From the NCBI RefSeq assembly GCF_030823405.1, contig NZ_JAUSXC010000001.1, positions 2,649,001-2,713,000 of the forward strand: 64,000 nt of DNA. Direction: 5' to 3'. Under the pieces are notes generated by a model that was not told where the DNA came from, searched no databases, and saw only the letters and a program-made list of their open reading frames with translations. Position numbers and translations under genes: made by a program. Of this stretch, positions 28,601 to 35,958 are shown one piece after another (positions within the stretch are counted from its first letter, which is position 1; each line of letters starts with the position of its first letter). Source of the stretch: Chryseobacterium ginsenosidimutans (GTDB lineage Bacteria > Bacteroidota > Bacteroidia > Flavobacteriales > Weeksellaceae).

Positions 28601-29145
28601 CAATGGGACAGAAAGGGAAAGCACTTGAACTATTGGATTTGGCTTCAAAAGAAATTCCTGCACAGAAATATAACGATCCACGTTCTTTAAGTTCAATGGT
28701 TTACGGATACATCGTTTCAGGACAGGAGAAAAAAGCATTACAATTGGCAGAAGTTCTTAAAAAAGGAATTTTTGAAGAGTATGATTATTACATGAGCTTA
28801 AGCAAAGCCGATCAAAGCTATCTGAGAAAACAGATCAGAACGAAACCGATGGAATATTCATTAGTGATTTCTGCTGTGACAGACGGTTATACAAAAATCG
28901 GACAAAAAGATAAAGCTTACAATTACCTTGTAAAATCAATAGAACCGATCGATAAGAAATTCAATACATTCATTGAAAATCTTAAAGAAATGGGCAAGGA
29001 AAAAGCAATGAGCGAATCTGAACAGGTTCAGAAGATCACACCATTCTATCAATATTTATTTGATATTATGGAGCCTTTTGATTCTACTTATTCGAAAGAA
29101 AAAGAAAATCAGATTACCAATTCGATTATTAAAGCAACGCAATAA
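25660..29145 (+). CDS. DUF2723 GT-C-type membrane protein with TPR-like C-terminus
   Basis: The 1161-residue protein has about twelve membrane helices in the first 700 residues, a long loop with FSFWDCGEYISSAVKLEV (about 32-49) and, after HAPGAALFQI, the DUF2723 pattern. DUF2723 is related to protein O-mannosyltransferases, so it may use polyprenyl-phospho-sugars; the Asp and Glu in the first loop fit a GT-C active site. Residues about 960-1130 have helical pairs resembling TPRs (AAALATMGQKGKALELLDLA). It is followed by a strong terminator and another GT-C protein. Its target is unknown. Confidence 0.85.
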   Translation: MKNWAFRQWNTVLGWAVFVIAFFTYLSTIEPNFSFWDCGEYISSAVKLEVTHAPGAALFQIVGAVAAIFAFGKGENYSIVINAMSALFSAFTILFLFWTITHFVRRLLNKDFEEITKHQEISILFAGMVGALCFTFSDTFWFSAVEGEVYSMASMFIALLVWLITKWENEYLASDNERWIILIFFILGLSVGVHMMCMLAIPAVCFVYYARKYKFTWKNFIWANVITLIILAIVFKGIFPLIMTMFGKLEIFFVNGLGLPFHSGTIVAFILMIVICYFLITYAKKMKKNLYQTIALSVVFMMIGFSCWMVIPIRANANPPMNLNDPDNAIGMLDYYNREQYGDWPTIYGQNYTAFLDANGIEKNEDGSFKTQKTGEIYEKDEKTGTYRKTGDRFNYTFNKAHVGFMPRMFNEDKDVMANYISMYGAPDFTFNYANEDVADSPEAKQIFEELRQKYENKSITAADYLKVKPYNLINVQKPSLAQNLDYFITFQNGYYFVRYLMWNFVGRQNDLEGNMESTRGNWVSGIPFIDNALWGNQDKMPSKFKNESTVKFFFLPLLLGLIGFFFQLNKDFGRFYAILSLFVITSIGIVFYTGVKPFEPRERDYAMVGSFYAFAIWIGLGAGGLLWFLQSKVKSNVANIAAGVILLGVPFMMGFQNYNVHNRHNRYTSYDYGYSVLKSLPKNDIMFVYGDNDTYPVWAIQETQQLRDDVKVVNFTLASTPWNIDQIKRRTYNAAAVPGVLTHDDYRDGVNDQIYMMKKDDWTGLFAMLKEQGAPATEFAEFRKFLTQDSMTMKEAISFLKHSSPAKNELLKMYFGEEKYEKYNILPVNKFILPVNKTNALQAGIINQADLPNTVNQIMISYKSNTLYKNNLIMLDILANFDWKRPINFSSGGIYDSENIFYLDEYLQFDGFSYRLIPIHTPQTPDGEMGRVDANSLYNVVKNYRWGNFKDLNTHFDETATSNIMSYRASASRAAAALATMGQKGKALELLDLASKEIPAQKYNDPRSLSSMVYGYIVSGQEKKALQLAEVLKKGIFEEYDYYMSLSKADQSYLRKQIRTKPMEYSLVISAVTDGYTKIGQKDKAYNYLVKSIEPIDKKFNTFIENLKEMGKEKAMSESEQVQKITPFYQYLFDIMEPFDSTYSKEKENQITNSIIKATQ

Positions 29146-29156
29146 TAACAAAATTT

Positions 29157-29186
29157 AAAACGGGACTTCGGTTCCGTTTTTTTTTA
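29157..29186 (+). terminator. terminator after the DUF2723 gene
   Basis: AAAACGGGAC and GTTCCGTTTT pair (one G-U) around a stable TTCG tetraloop and end in nine T or so. Confidence 0.9.
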
Positions 29187-29190
29187 TCTA

Positions 29191-29221
29191 TTGGGATTCA
29201 AAAATTTTAAGATTATATTTG
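29191..29221 (+). promoter_or_regulatory. promoter of the GT-C protein gene
   Basis: TTG (29191-29193), 20 bases, TATATTTG (29214-29221). The final G is 19 bases before the ATG. Confidence 0.78.
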
Positions 29222-29239
29222 CGGTGTTAAAGAAGCACA

Positions 29240-30727
29240 ATGACAGAGACGAAAAATAAAAAAATCCCAATTTATGCTGTAATTTTTACAGTCGTTTTTA
29301 AACTCTTATTTTTATTAACCCACTACATTCAGGAAGATGCCTTCATCACCTGGAGAGTGGCACAAAACCTTTTGGATTACGGAGTAATCGGGTTCAACGG
29401 AGCTACGAAAATCTCTGCCTCTACAACTCATCTGTATGTTTTTGTCTCATGGTTTTTTAATTTGATTTTCGGGAAAGAGAATTTCATTGAGCCTATTCTT
29501 ATCTTTAATTCTATACTTTTTACGATAGGAAGTTTACTGCTTTCGCATTTAGTCTTAAAAAATGTTTGGCATAAAGCAATCTTTATATTTCTTGTTGGGA
29601 TTTTACCTCCCGCAATAAAAATTTCAATCCTCGGAATGGAATACGGAATTCTTTTCTTTTTAGAAATGGCTTTGCTGTATTATGGCTTTAATAAAGGTAA
29701 AAAATGGGCTTTTATTATGCTGCCTATTTTAATTTTATTTACAAGAATTGATACTGTTATTTTTTTAGGAATCGTCTTTTTAATTGATCTGTTTTGGACT
29801 AAAAAAATAAAATGGAGCTATATTTTAGGCGGAATTTTAGGGATTTCAACAACACTAGCTTTCAACTGGTTTTATTTTGGTGAAATTGTTAATAATACGA
29901 TTATTGCTAAAAAACTAGCTTACGATAAACATTTTACATTTACTCAGAATTTAGAATATTTCAGATTAAATTTCGGTAACTTCTGGGGAATGCTTAAACT
30001 TCCGGGAGACTTCAATCCACTGACGGTTTTATTATTGATTTTTGAAATATTATGTTTTATTTATTTGATAAGACAAAGAGAAAAAAGAAATTATTTCCTT
30101 TGGATGATCTTTATTTTCGGTTGGGTAAAACAATTGATTTTTCTTTCTCAGAAGAGCCTTTTCGATTGGTATTACTGGGTTCCTCAAATCTTACTTTTCG
30201 TTCCTGTCTTAATTTTTGTTTTAGAGCAAAAAGTTAAAAAAAACCTTTGGTTATCATTATTAATTGTAGTTTATATTATTCCGATGCTGGCTTTTCAGAC
30301 CATTCATTCGATAGCAACAGGAAATGGAGAATGGAATTACAGAAGAACTATTGGCGTTTTTTTAAATCAATATGAAAAAGATAAAAACCAATGGATTTTG
30401 CTTGAGCCTGCAGGTTACGTTCCTTATTTTTCAGGCTTAAAGACAATTGATGAAGTAGGGTTGGTTGATAAAGAAGTTCAAAAAGAAATAATAAAAGACA
30501 AACCGAATTTTTGGATCAACACTGTTAAAAAAAGAAAACCAAAATACCTGCTTTCTTATGATGATTTATATCTGAGAAAGGACGCAGAATATTTTAAAAT
30601 CCATTATAAATTATTAAAAGAATTCCGGGTCAAAGATCATCTGAAAAGTGACAATAAAATCCTTGAAAAAATATATATATTAAAACCTTCCGGAACAGAT
30701 TATAATTTGTACGAAAGAATTGATTAG
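29240..30727 (+). CDS. GT-C-fold membrane glycosyltransferase-like protein
   Basis: The 495-residue protein has about eleven hydrophobic helices and a first periplasmic loop with YIQEDAFITWRVAQNLLDYG, where the acidic pair corresponds to the catalytic aspartates of polyprenol-dependent GT-C enzymes such as AftB. The C-terminal 120 residues are soluble. It probably transfers a sugar from a polyprenyl donor in the periplasm, by analogy. Donor and acceptor are unknown. A promoter of the best consensus type precedes it. Confidence 0.75.
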   Translation: MTETKNKKIPIYAVIFTVVFKLLFLLTHYIQEDAFITWRVAQNLLDYGVIGFNGATKISASTTHLYVFVSWFFNLIFGKENFIEPILIFNSILFTIGSLLLSHLVLKNVWHKAIFIFLVGILPPAIKISILGMEYGILFFLEMALLYYGFNKGKKWAFIMLPILILFTRIDTVIFLGIVFLIDLFWTKKIKWSYILGGILGISTTLAFNWFYFGEIVNNTIIAKKLAYDKHFTFTQNLEYFRLNFGNFWGMLKLPGDFNPLTVLLLIFEILCFIYLIRQREKRNYFLWMIFIFGWVKQLIFLSQKSLFDWYYWVPQILLFVPVLIFVLEQKVKKNLWLSLLIVVYIIPMLAFQTIHSIATGNGEWNYRRTIGVFLNQYEKDKNQWILLEPAGYVPYFSGLKTIDEVGLVDKEVQKEIIKDKPNFWINTVKKRKPKYLLSYDDLYLRKDAEYFKIHYKLLKEFRVKDHLKSDNKILEKIYILKPSGTDYNLYERID

Positions 30728-30760
30728 TAGCCTTAATTCTTATAATCTAAAACCTAAATT

Positions 30761-31285
30761 ATGAAATACTGTGCTTTTCTCCGCGGCGTCAACGTAAAAG
30801 GAACCAACATGAAAATGGCAGAGGTCTGTCAGGTTTTTAAAGATGCGGGAATGGAAGATGTAGTTTCAATTCTAGCTTCGGGAAATATTGTTTTTTCGTC
30901 TGATAAAAAAGCAGGTGAGTTAAAGAAAATTCTTGAAAAAGCAATGTCAGATCATTTTTCTTATGAAGCATTTTTATTTATTAAGTCTCAGGAAGAGATA
31001 GAAAATTTCTGGAATAGAAATCCTTTTGAAAAGAATACTGATCTTCATTCTTATACTTTTGTCGCAAACGATGGTATCGAAAATATCCTGATGAAAGAAT
31101 TCGAAAATGTCATAAAAACAGAAAATGAAGATGCAAAAATAGTTGATAACATTTTTTATTGGCAGGTTCCGAAAGGAAATACGCTGGATTCTACTTTTGG
31201 GAAAATTTTGGGTAAGAAAAGTCTTAAAGATCAGTTCACAAGCAGAAATATTAATACTTTTGAAAAGATTTTAAAGAAGTTTTAA
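30761..31285 (+). CDS. DUF1697 family protein
   Basis: The 174-residue protein opens with the family signature CAFLRGVNVKGTNMKMAEV and continues with ILASGNIVFSS (about 38). DUF1697 is widespread and of unknown function, with an RNA-binding-like alpha/beta fold predicted. There is no signal peptide or membrane segment. The gap to the next gene (229 bases) has no recognisable gene or hairpin. Confidence 0.9.
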   Translation: MKYCAFLRGVNVKGTNMKMAEVCQVFKDAGMEDVVSILASGNIVFSSDKKAGELKKILEKAMSDHFSYEAFLFIKSQEEIENFWNRNPFEKNTDLHSYTFVANDGIENILMKEFENVIKTENEDAKIVDNIFYWQVPKGNTLDSTFGKILGKKSLKDQFTSRNINTFEKILKKF

Positions 31286-31514
31286 TTTAAATTCTCGTAC
31301 AAAAAACAATAGATGTTTCGAGAGCCACAGTATGAGGCTGCTATAAATATTCTGTTAAAGTAAAGCAGTTAATATTAGGAATGTCATATCAATACTTAAA
31401 TTAAATAATCTAAAAGAATAAAGCTATTGTGATCATAGTCAGTTAAAGGCTTCAAATAATTTCGGATTATGAAACTTTCTCAGTATTTTTACTGAACTTT
31501 ATAATTAAAATAAA

Positions 31515-32324
31515 ATGATTCAGTATTTAGATAATATTCATCACAAAGATTCAAAAAACTTTTTCTTAATTGCAGGACCTTGTATTATTGAAGGCGAAGA
31601 CATGGCACTTAGAATCGCTGAAAAAGTAGTAGAATTATCCAATAAATATAATATTCCTTACATTTTTAAGGGAAGTTTCAAAAAAGCAAACAGAAGCAGA
31701 GTAGATTCTTTTACAACGATTGGAGAAGAAAAATCTTTGGAAATTCTTAAAAAAGTTGGTGAAACTTTTAATATTCCAACAACTACAGATATTCATGAGA
31801 ACGAACATGCTGCTTTGGCAGCTCAATATGTTGATGTTCTGCAGATTCCGGCGTTTTTGGTACGTCAGACAGATCTTTTAATTGCTGCTGCAAAAACAGG
31901 AAAATGTGTTTCATTAAAAAAAGGACAATTCCTTTCTCCTGAATCAATGAAATTTGCCGTTCAGAAAATTACAGATTCCGATAATCCGAAAGTTGCAATC
32001 ATCGAAAGAGGAAATTCTTTTGGCTATACAGATTTAATTGTTGATTACAGAGGAATTCCTACAATGAGACAATATGCGCCTGTAATTCTGGATGTTACGC
32101 ATTCTTTGCAACAGCCAAATCAAAGTTCGGGAGTAACGGGAGGAAGACCTGATCTTATCGAAACTGTTGCAAAAGCAGGAATCGCAGTAGGAGCAGACGG
32201 AATTTTTATTGAAACTCATCCAACTCCGGAAACGGCTTTGTCTGATGGTGCAAACATGCTGAGATTAGATCTATTAGAAGATCTATTACAAAAATTAACA
32301 AGAGTCAGAGAAGCAATTTTATAA
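31515..32324 (+). CDS. kdsA: 3-deoxy-8-phosphooctulonate synthase
   Basis: KdsA condenses phosphoenolpyruvate with arabinose 5-phosphate to Kdo 8-phosphate. The 269-residue protein has IAGPCIIEG (about 20), KGSFKKANRSR (about 53), SLKKGQFLSP, ERGNSFGYTDLIVDYRG and the HPTPETALSDGANML metal region (about 235). The cysteine in AGPC marks the metal-dependent class II; E. coli class I has Asn at the metal site. It starts at ATG after a gap with no clear promoter. Confidence 0.95.
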   Translation: MIQYLDNIHHKDSKNFFLIAGPCIIEGEDMALRIAEKVVELSNKYNIPYIFKGSFKKANRSRVDSFTTIGEEKSLEILKKVGETFNIPTTTDIHENEHAALAAQYVDVLQIPAFLVRQTDLLIAAAKTGKCVSLKKGQFLSPESMKFAVQKITDSDNPKVAIIERGNSFGYTDLIVDYRGIPTMRQYAPVILDVTHSLQQPNQSSGVTGGRPDLIETVAKAGIAVGADGIFIETHPTPETALSDGANMLRLDLLEDLLQKLTRVREAIL

Positions 32325-32469
32325 TTTTTTTAAGTTAAACGATTTTTAATTTTTGAAAAGTTCAGCTTATTAATCATTATTGATTTTCTGTTTTCTAAAT
32401 GTTAAATAAAGTTTAAATAAGTTAAAATAAAATGTATATATTCACGTTTGAAATTTTAAAACATTTCTT

Positions 32470-34713
32470 TTGAAAAAACTAGTTTTACCATTGAGCCTTA
32501 TGGTTCCCGTATTAGTATTCTCTCAGGTAAGGAAGAAGGATACTCTGAAAACCACCAATATTGAAGAAGTAGTTTTTCAGAAAAAAGTAACCGGAAAAAC
32601 AAATGACATTACTGCTGTAAAAATTTCGGCAAAAGATGCTCAGAATGTAGCAAGTATTTCCGGAGGAATTGAGGGAATCCTTAAAACTTTACCTTCTGTA
32701 AATTCAAATACGGAGCTTTCTTCACAATATATGGTTCGTGGTGGAAACTATGATGAAAACCTTATCTACATTAATGATATTGAGATTTACAGACCTTTTC
32801 TGATAAGAAACTCTCAGCAGGAAGGGTTGAGTATCATTAATCCTGACATGGTTTCAACAGTGAATTTCTCTGCAGGAGGCTTTGAACCGAGATATGGTGA
32901 TAAAATGTCTTCAGCTTTAAATATTTATTACCGTGAACCTGAAAAATTTGAAGTTTCAGGAGAAGGTAGCTTAATTGGAGGAAGATTAACAACAGGTTTT
33001 GCAGCCGGAAAAGACAGTGAAGGCAATAAAAAGTTTACCGCGTTATTTTCAGGAAGATACAGAAATACGAACCTTGTTCTTAACACTTTAAAGGAAGATA
33101 CGGACTTTAATCCTAAGTATATGGATTTCCAGACCTATCTGAATTATCATTTCAGTCCTAAATTTACGGTTTCCTTTATCGGATATTATTCCCAGAATGA
33201 TTATGAAATGATTCCGAAGGAGAGAAGTATAGATTTTGGTTCTTTACAAAGACCAATTAATCTTACCGTAAATTATGCAGGCCGAGAAGATGATAAATAT
33301 AAAAACATGATGGGAACGGTTTCTATGAACTATAAACCATCAGATAAATGGAAGTTTACTCTGGATGCTTTTGCGTATCAAAACCGTGAAAGAGAATATT
33401 ATTCTATTGCTTCAGCTTATGTTTTGCAGACGTTTGATCCGATTACAGGAGATCCTGTTACATCATATGATACTGGCGGACAAATAGAGCATGCCCGAAA
33501 TGATCTTTTTGTAAGAACTTACGGAACTCAGTTCAGAACACGTTTTTCACCTAATGTGAATACGGATATTGAAGTAGGATTCAAGTACGAAAAAGAAAAC
33601 CTTCAAGATCTTACCAACGAATGGAAGTTAGTTGATTCTGCGGGTTATAGTACGCCAATTTCCGCTCTTATCGATCCTAGAAATCCACCTGATCTTAACC
33701 TATATTACAATATTTCAGGAAAGAACCATATCGAGCCAACGAGAATGTCTGCTTATGCACAATATTCTCAGAAGTTTTTCTGGGGAAGCAATAAAGTATT
33801 TATAAATGCAGGGGCGAGAGTTGCACACTGGAGTTTTAATAATGAAACTATTTTTTCTCCGAGAGCTCAGTTTGCCGTAAAACCGGATTGGGATACAGAT
33901 ATGTTATTCAGACTTTCGGGAGGTATTTATTATCAGGCACCTTTCTATAAGGAAATCAAAGATTTAGACGGCAATTTTAACCCGAATATAAAATCTCAAA
34001 GATCAATTCAGGCTATTTTGGCTAATGATTATGAATTTGAATTTGAGGATCGTCCGTTTAAGCTTACAACGGAATTGTATTACAAAAAAATGAATGACCT
34101 GATTCCGTATTTTATGGATAATGTCAGAATTCGTTATTCCGGGAAAAATAATGCTTCAGGTTACGCCTACGGAATCGATACAAGACTATTCGGGGAATTT
34201 GTTCCTGGTGTTGATTCTTGGTTATCTGCAAGTTATGCCAGAGTTTATGAAAATATTGATGGAAGAGGAGATATTCCAAGACCGACGGATCAAAGGTTAA
34301 GATTTGCGATGTTTTATCAGGATTATATGCCGAGATTCCCTTCAATGCGTGTTAACCTTACATTGGTTTATGCTATGGGATTACCGACAGGATCACCAAT
34401 TGTTTTAGACGAAAACAGGCAGATCGATTATTTGGCAGGTTACACTTATCAAAAAACTTTACCTTCTTATAAAAGAGTTGATATAGGACTTTCAAAAGTT
34501 TTTATTGACAGAAAAGAAAACAAAAAAACTTACGGTTTCTGGGGGAATTTTGAAGAATTAACTTTAGGAGTACAGGTTTTCAATGCCTTTAATATCAGAA
34601 ATACGGTTGCCAATCAATGGATTACAGATGCAAACACCAATTTGATGTATCCAGTTCCGGTTCGTTTGACAGGACGCTTCTTTAATGTGAAACTTGAATT
34701 TAAAATTAAATAA
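32470..34713 (+). CDS. TonB-dependent outer-membrane receptor
   Basis: The 747-residue protein has a signal peptide, a plug domain (about 45-160: VSSIPGG-like ASISGGIEGILKTLPSVN, then YMVRGGNYDENLIYINDIEIYRP, quoted in part) and a 22-strand beta-barrel ending in KLEFKIK. It lacks the carboxypeptidase-like N-terminal domain of SusC-type receptors, so it more probably imports a metal chelate or small cofactor than a glycan. The start is TTG at 32470. The downstream genes handle copper, but a terminator separates them, so a copper role is only a guess. Confidence 0.9.
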   Translation: MKKLVLPLSLMVPVLVFSQVRKKDTLKTTNIEEVVFQKKVTGKTNDITAVKISAKDAQNVASISGGIEGILKTLPSVNSNTELSSQYMVRGGNYDENLIYINDIEIYRPFLIRNSQQEGLSIINPDMVSTVNFSAGGFEPRYGDKMSSALNIYYREPEKFEVSGEGSLIGGRLTTGFAAGKDSEGNKKFTALFSGRYRNTNLVLNTLKEDTDFNPKYMDFQTYLNYHFSPKFTVSFIGYYSQNDYEMIPKERSIDFGSLQRPINLTVNYAGREDDKYKNMMGTVSMNYKPSDKWKFTLDAFAYQNREREYYSIASAYVLQTFDPITGDPVTSYDTGGQIEHARNDLFVRTYGTQFRTRFSPNVNTDIEVGFKYEKENLQDLTNEWKLVDSAGYSTPISALIDPRNPPDLNLYYNISGKNHIEPTRMSAYAQYSQKFFWGSNKVFINAGARVAHWSFNNETIFSPRAQFAVKPDWDTDMLFRLSGGIYYQAPFYKEIKDLDGNFNPNIKSQRSIQAILANDYEFEFEDRPFKLTTELYYKKMNDLIPYFMDNVRIRYSGKNNASGYAYGIDTRLFGEFVPGVDSWLSASYARVYENIDGRGDIPRPTDQRLRFAMFYQDYMPRFPSMRVNLTLVYAMGLPTGSPIVLDENRQIDYLAGYTYQKTLPSYKRVDIGLSKVFIDRKENKKTYGFWGNFEELTLGVQVFNAFNIRNTVANQWITDANTNLMYPVPVRLTGRFFNVKLEFKIK

Positions 34714-34794
34714 AGGTTTATTGTAGCAGATTTATGTATAAACGAAAACTTAATAAGTATTCTCAATCACTTGTAAGTCTGTGTAATATATATA

Positions 34795-34829
34795 AAAACT
34801 CCTGAAAATTTCGGGAGTTTTCATTTTTT
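34795..34829 (+). terminator. terminator after the TonB receptor
   Basis: AAAACTCCTGAAA pairs with TTTCGGGAGTTTT and is followed by a T-rich tract. Confidence 0.82.
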
Positions 34830-34884
34830 CCAAATTTTATAACAACAATACAAAATTCTATAACATTCGTATAAAAGATATTTT

Positions 34885-34892
34885 TACCTTTG
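34885..34892 (+). promoter_or_regulatory. promoter -7 box just upstream of the HYC_CC_PP gene
   Basis: TACCTTTG matches the consensus, but its last G is only 6 bases before the GTG start. A transcript from it would be nearly leaderless. Confidence 0.5.
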
Positions 34893-34897
34893 TCTCA

Positions 34898-35275
34898 GTG
34901 AAAAAGATTCTAGCCATACTGTTCTCTATTTTCTACTTCGGATTTTCTTCCGGAGCAGTTTTTAGCGTTCATTATTGTATGCAAGAATTCGCATCAGTTA
35001 GCCAGAAAGCTGGTGATGTCTGCAGTAAATGCGGTGTTAAAACAAAAAAAGACTGTTGCAAGACAGAAATCAAAGTTGTAAAAGTTGATGACTCTCAAAA
35101 ATCAGATTTAATTAAAATCGATTTCTTAAAACACATTCCAGAAGTGTTGAATCATGAATTTTTCTTTGCTGATAAATCTTTTTCTGCTACAAAATTTACT
35201 CAGATTCAGATCAATGCACCGCCAGAAGTTTGGTCGGTTCCCCTATTTATAAATCATTGTAATTTTAGAATTTAG
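34898..35275 (+). CDS. HYC_CC_PP family protein
   Basis: The 125-residue exported protein has a signal peptide (ILAILFSIFYFGFSSG) and the three marks that name the family: VHYCM (about 26), DCCK (about 51) and NAPPEVW (about 110). Several further cysteines (CSKCG) suggest metal binding. Such genes accompany copper and heavy-metal loci in Bacteroidota. The start is GTG. It heads a probable unit with DUF3347 and a multicopper oxidase fusion. Confidence 0.82.
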   Translation: MKKILAILFSIFYFGFSSGAVFSVHYCMQEFASVSQKAGDVCSKCGVKTKKDCCKTEIKVVKVDDSQKSDLIKIDFLKHIPEVLNHEFFFADKSFSATKFTQIQINAPPEVWSVPLFINHCNFRI

Positions 35276-35387
35276 AATTTGCCAGTCGTTTGATATTCTT
35301 ATCATTATGAAAGGTATGTTGTGTCGCATTATGCGATATTTTTAAACAATTCTTTATTAAAATCTATTCATTCTAAAATTTAAAACA

Positions 35388-35861
35388 ATGAAAAAATATA
35401 TCATTACAGCAGTATTCTCTCTATTCTCAATCATTTCAATTTCAGCACAATCTAAAAAAGATGCTCAGGTTTCTAAACTTTATCAGAATTATATTTCTAT
35501 AAAGTCAGCTTTGGCTTCAGATGATGCCGATAAAACATCAAAAGCTGCCACAGAATTCATCAAAACAGCTTCTGCAATTGATTATAAAGTAGTTTCAGAA
35601 GGAAATTTAAATACTCTTAGAAAAGATGCTACAGCAATTTCGGATGCACGAGCTATTACAGCTCAAAGAGAAACTTTTTACAATCTTTCAGATAATATGA
35701 TTGCCTTGGCAAAAGAATTCAGGCTTTCTGAAACGCCAATCTATGTGCAGTATTGTCCAATGGCTGATGGAAATTGGTTGAGCAACGAATCAAAAATCAT
35801 CAATCCTTATTACGGAAAGTCTATGCTTTCATGCGGAAACGTAAAGTCAACGATTAAATAA
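35388..35861 (+). CDS. DUF3347 periplasmic protein
   Basis: The 157-residue protein has a signal peptide and a four-helix-type body ending in the family signature YVQYCPMADGNWLSN followed by NPYYGKSMLSCG. The two cysteines and the methionines of this signature suggest copper binding, and the domain is often found with CusB-type efflux proteins. It lies 97 bases before the multicopper oxidase fusion and fits a copper-handling set. Confidence 0.88.
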   Translation: MKKYIITAVFSLFSIISISAQSKKDAQVSKLYQNYISIKSALASDDADKTSKAATEFIKTASAIDYKVVSEGNLNTLRKDATAISDARAITAQRETFYNLSDNMIALAKEFRLSETPIYVQYCPMADGNWLSNESKIINPYYGKSMLSCGNVKSTIK

Positions 35862-35958
35862 TATATATATCTTTAAAATAATGAGTTGCATGGCTTAATT
35901 TGGAAATAACTTTAATTTTTTAAATTAAGTTGTGCATCTGATAAAAGCTCAAAATATT

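Noticed and set aside
35320..35345. TCGCATTATGCGA as a terminator
   Set aside because: The stem would be four base pairs with a five-base loop, too weak, and it lies within a probable operon.
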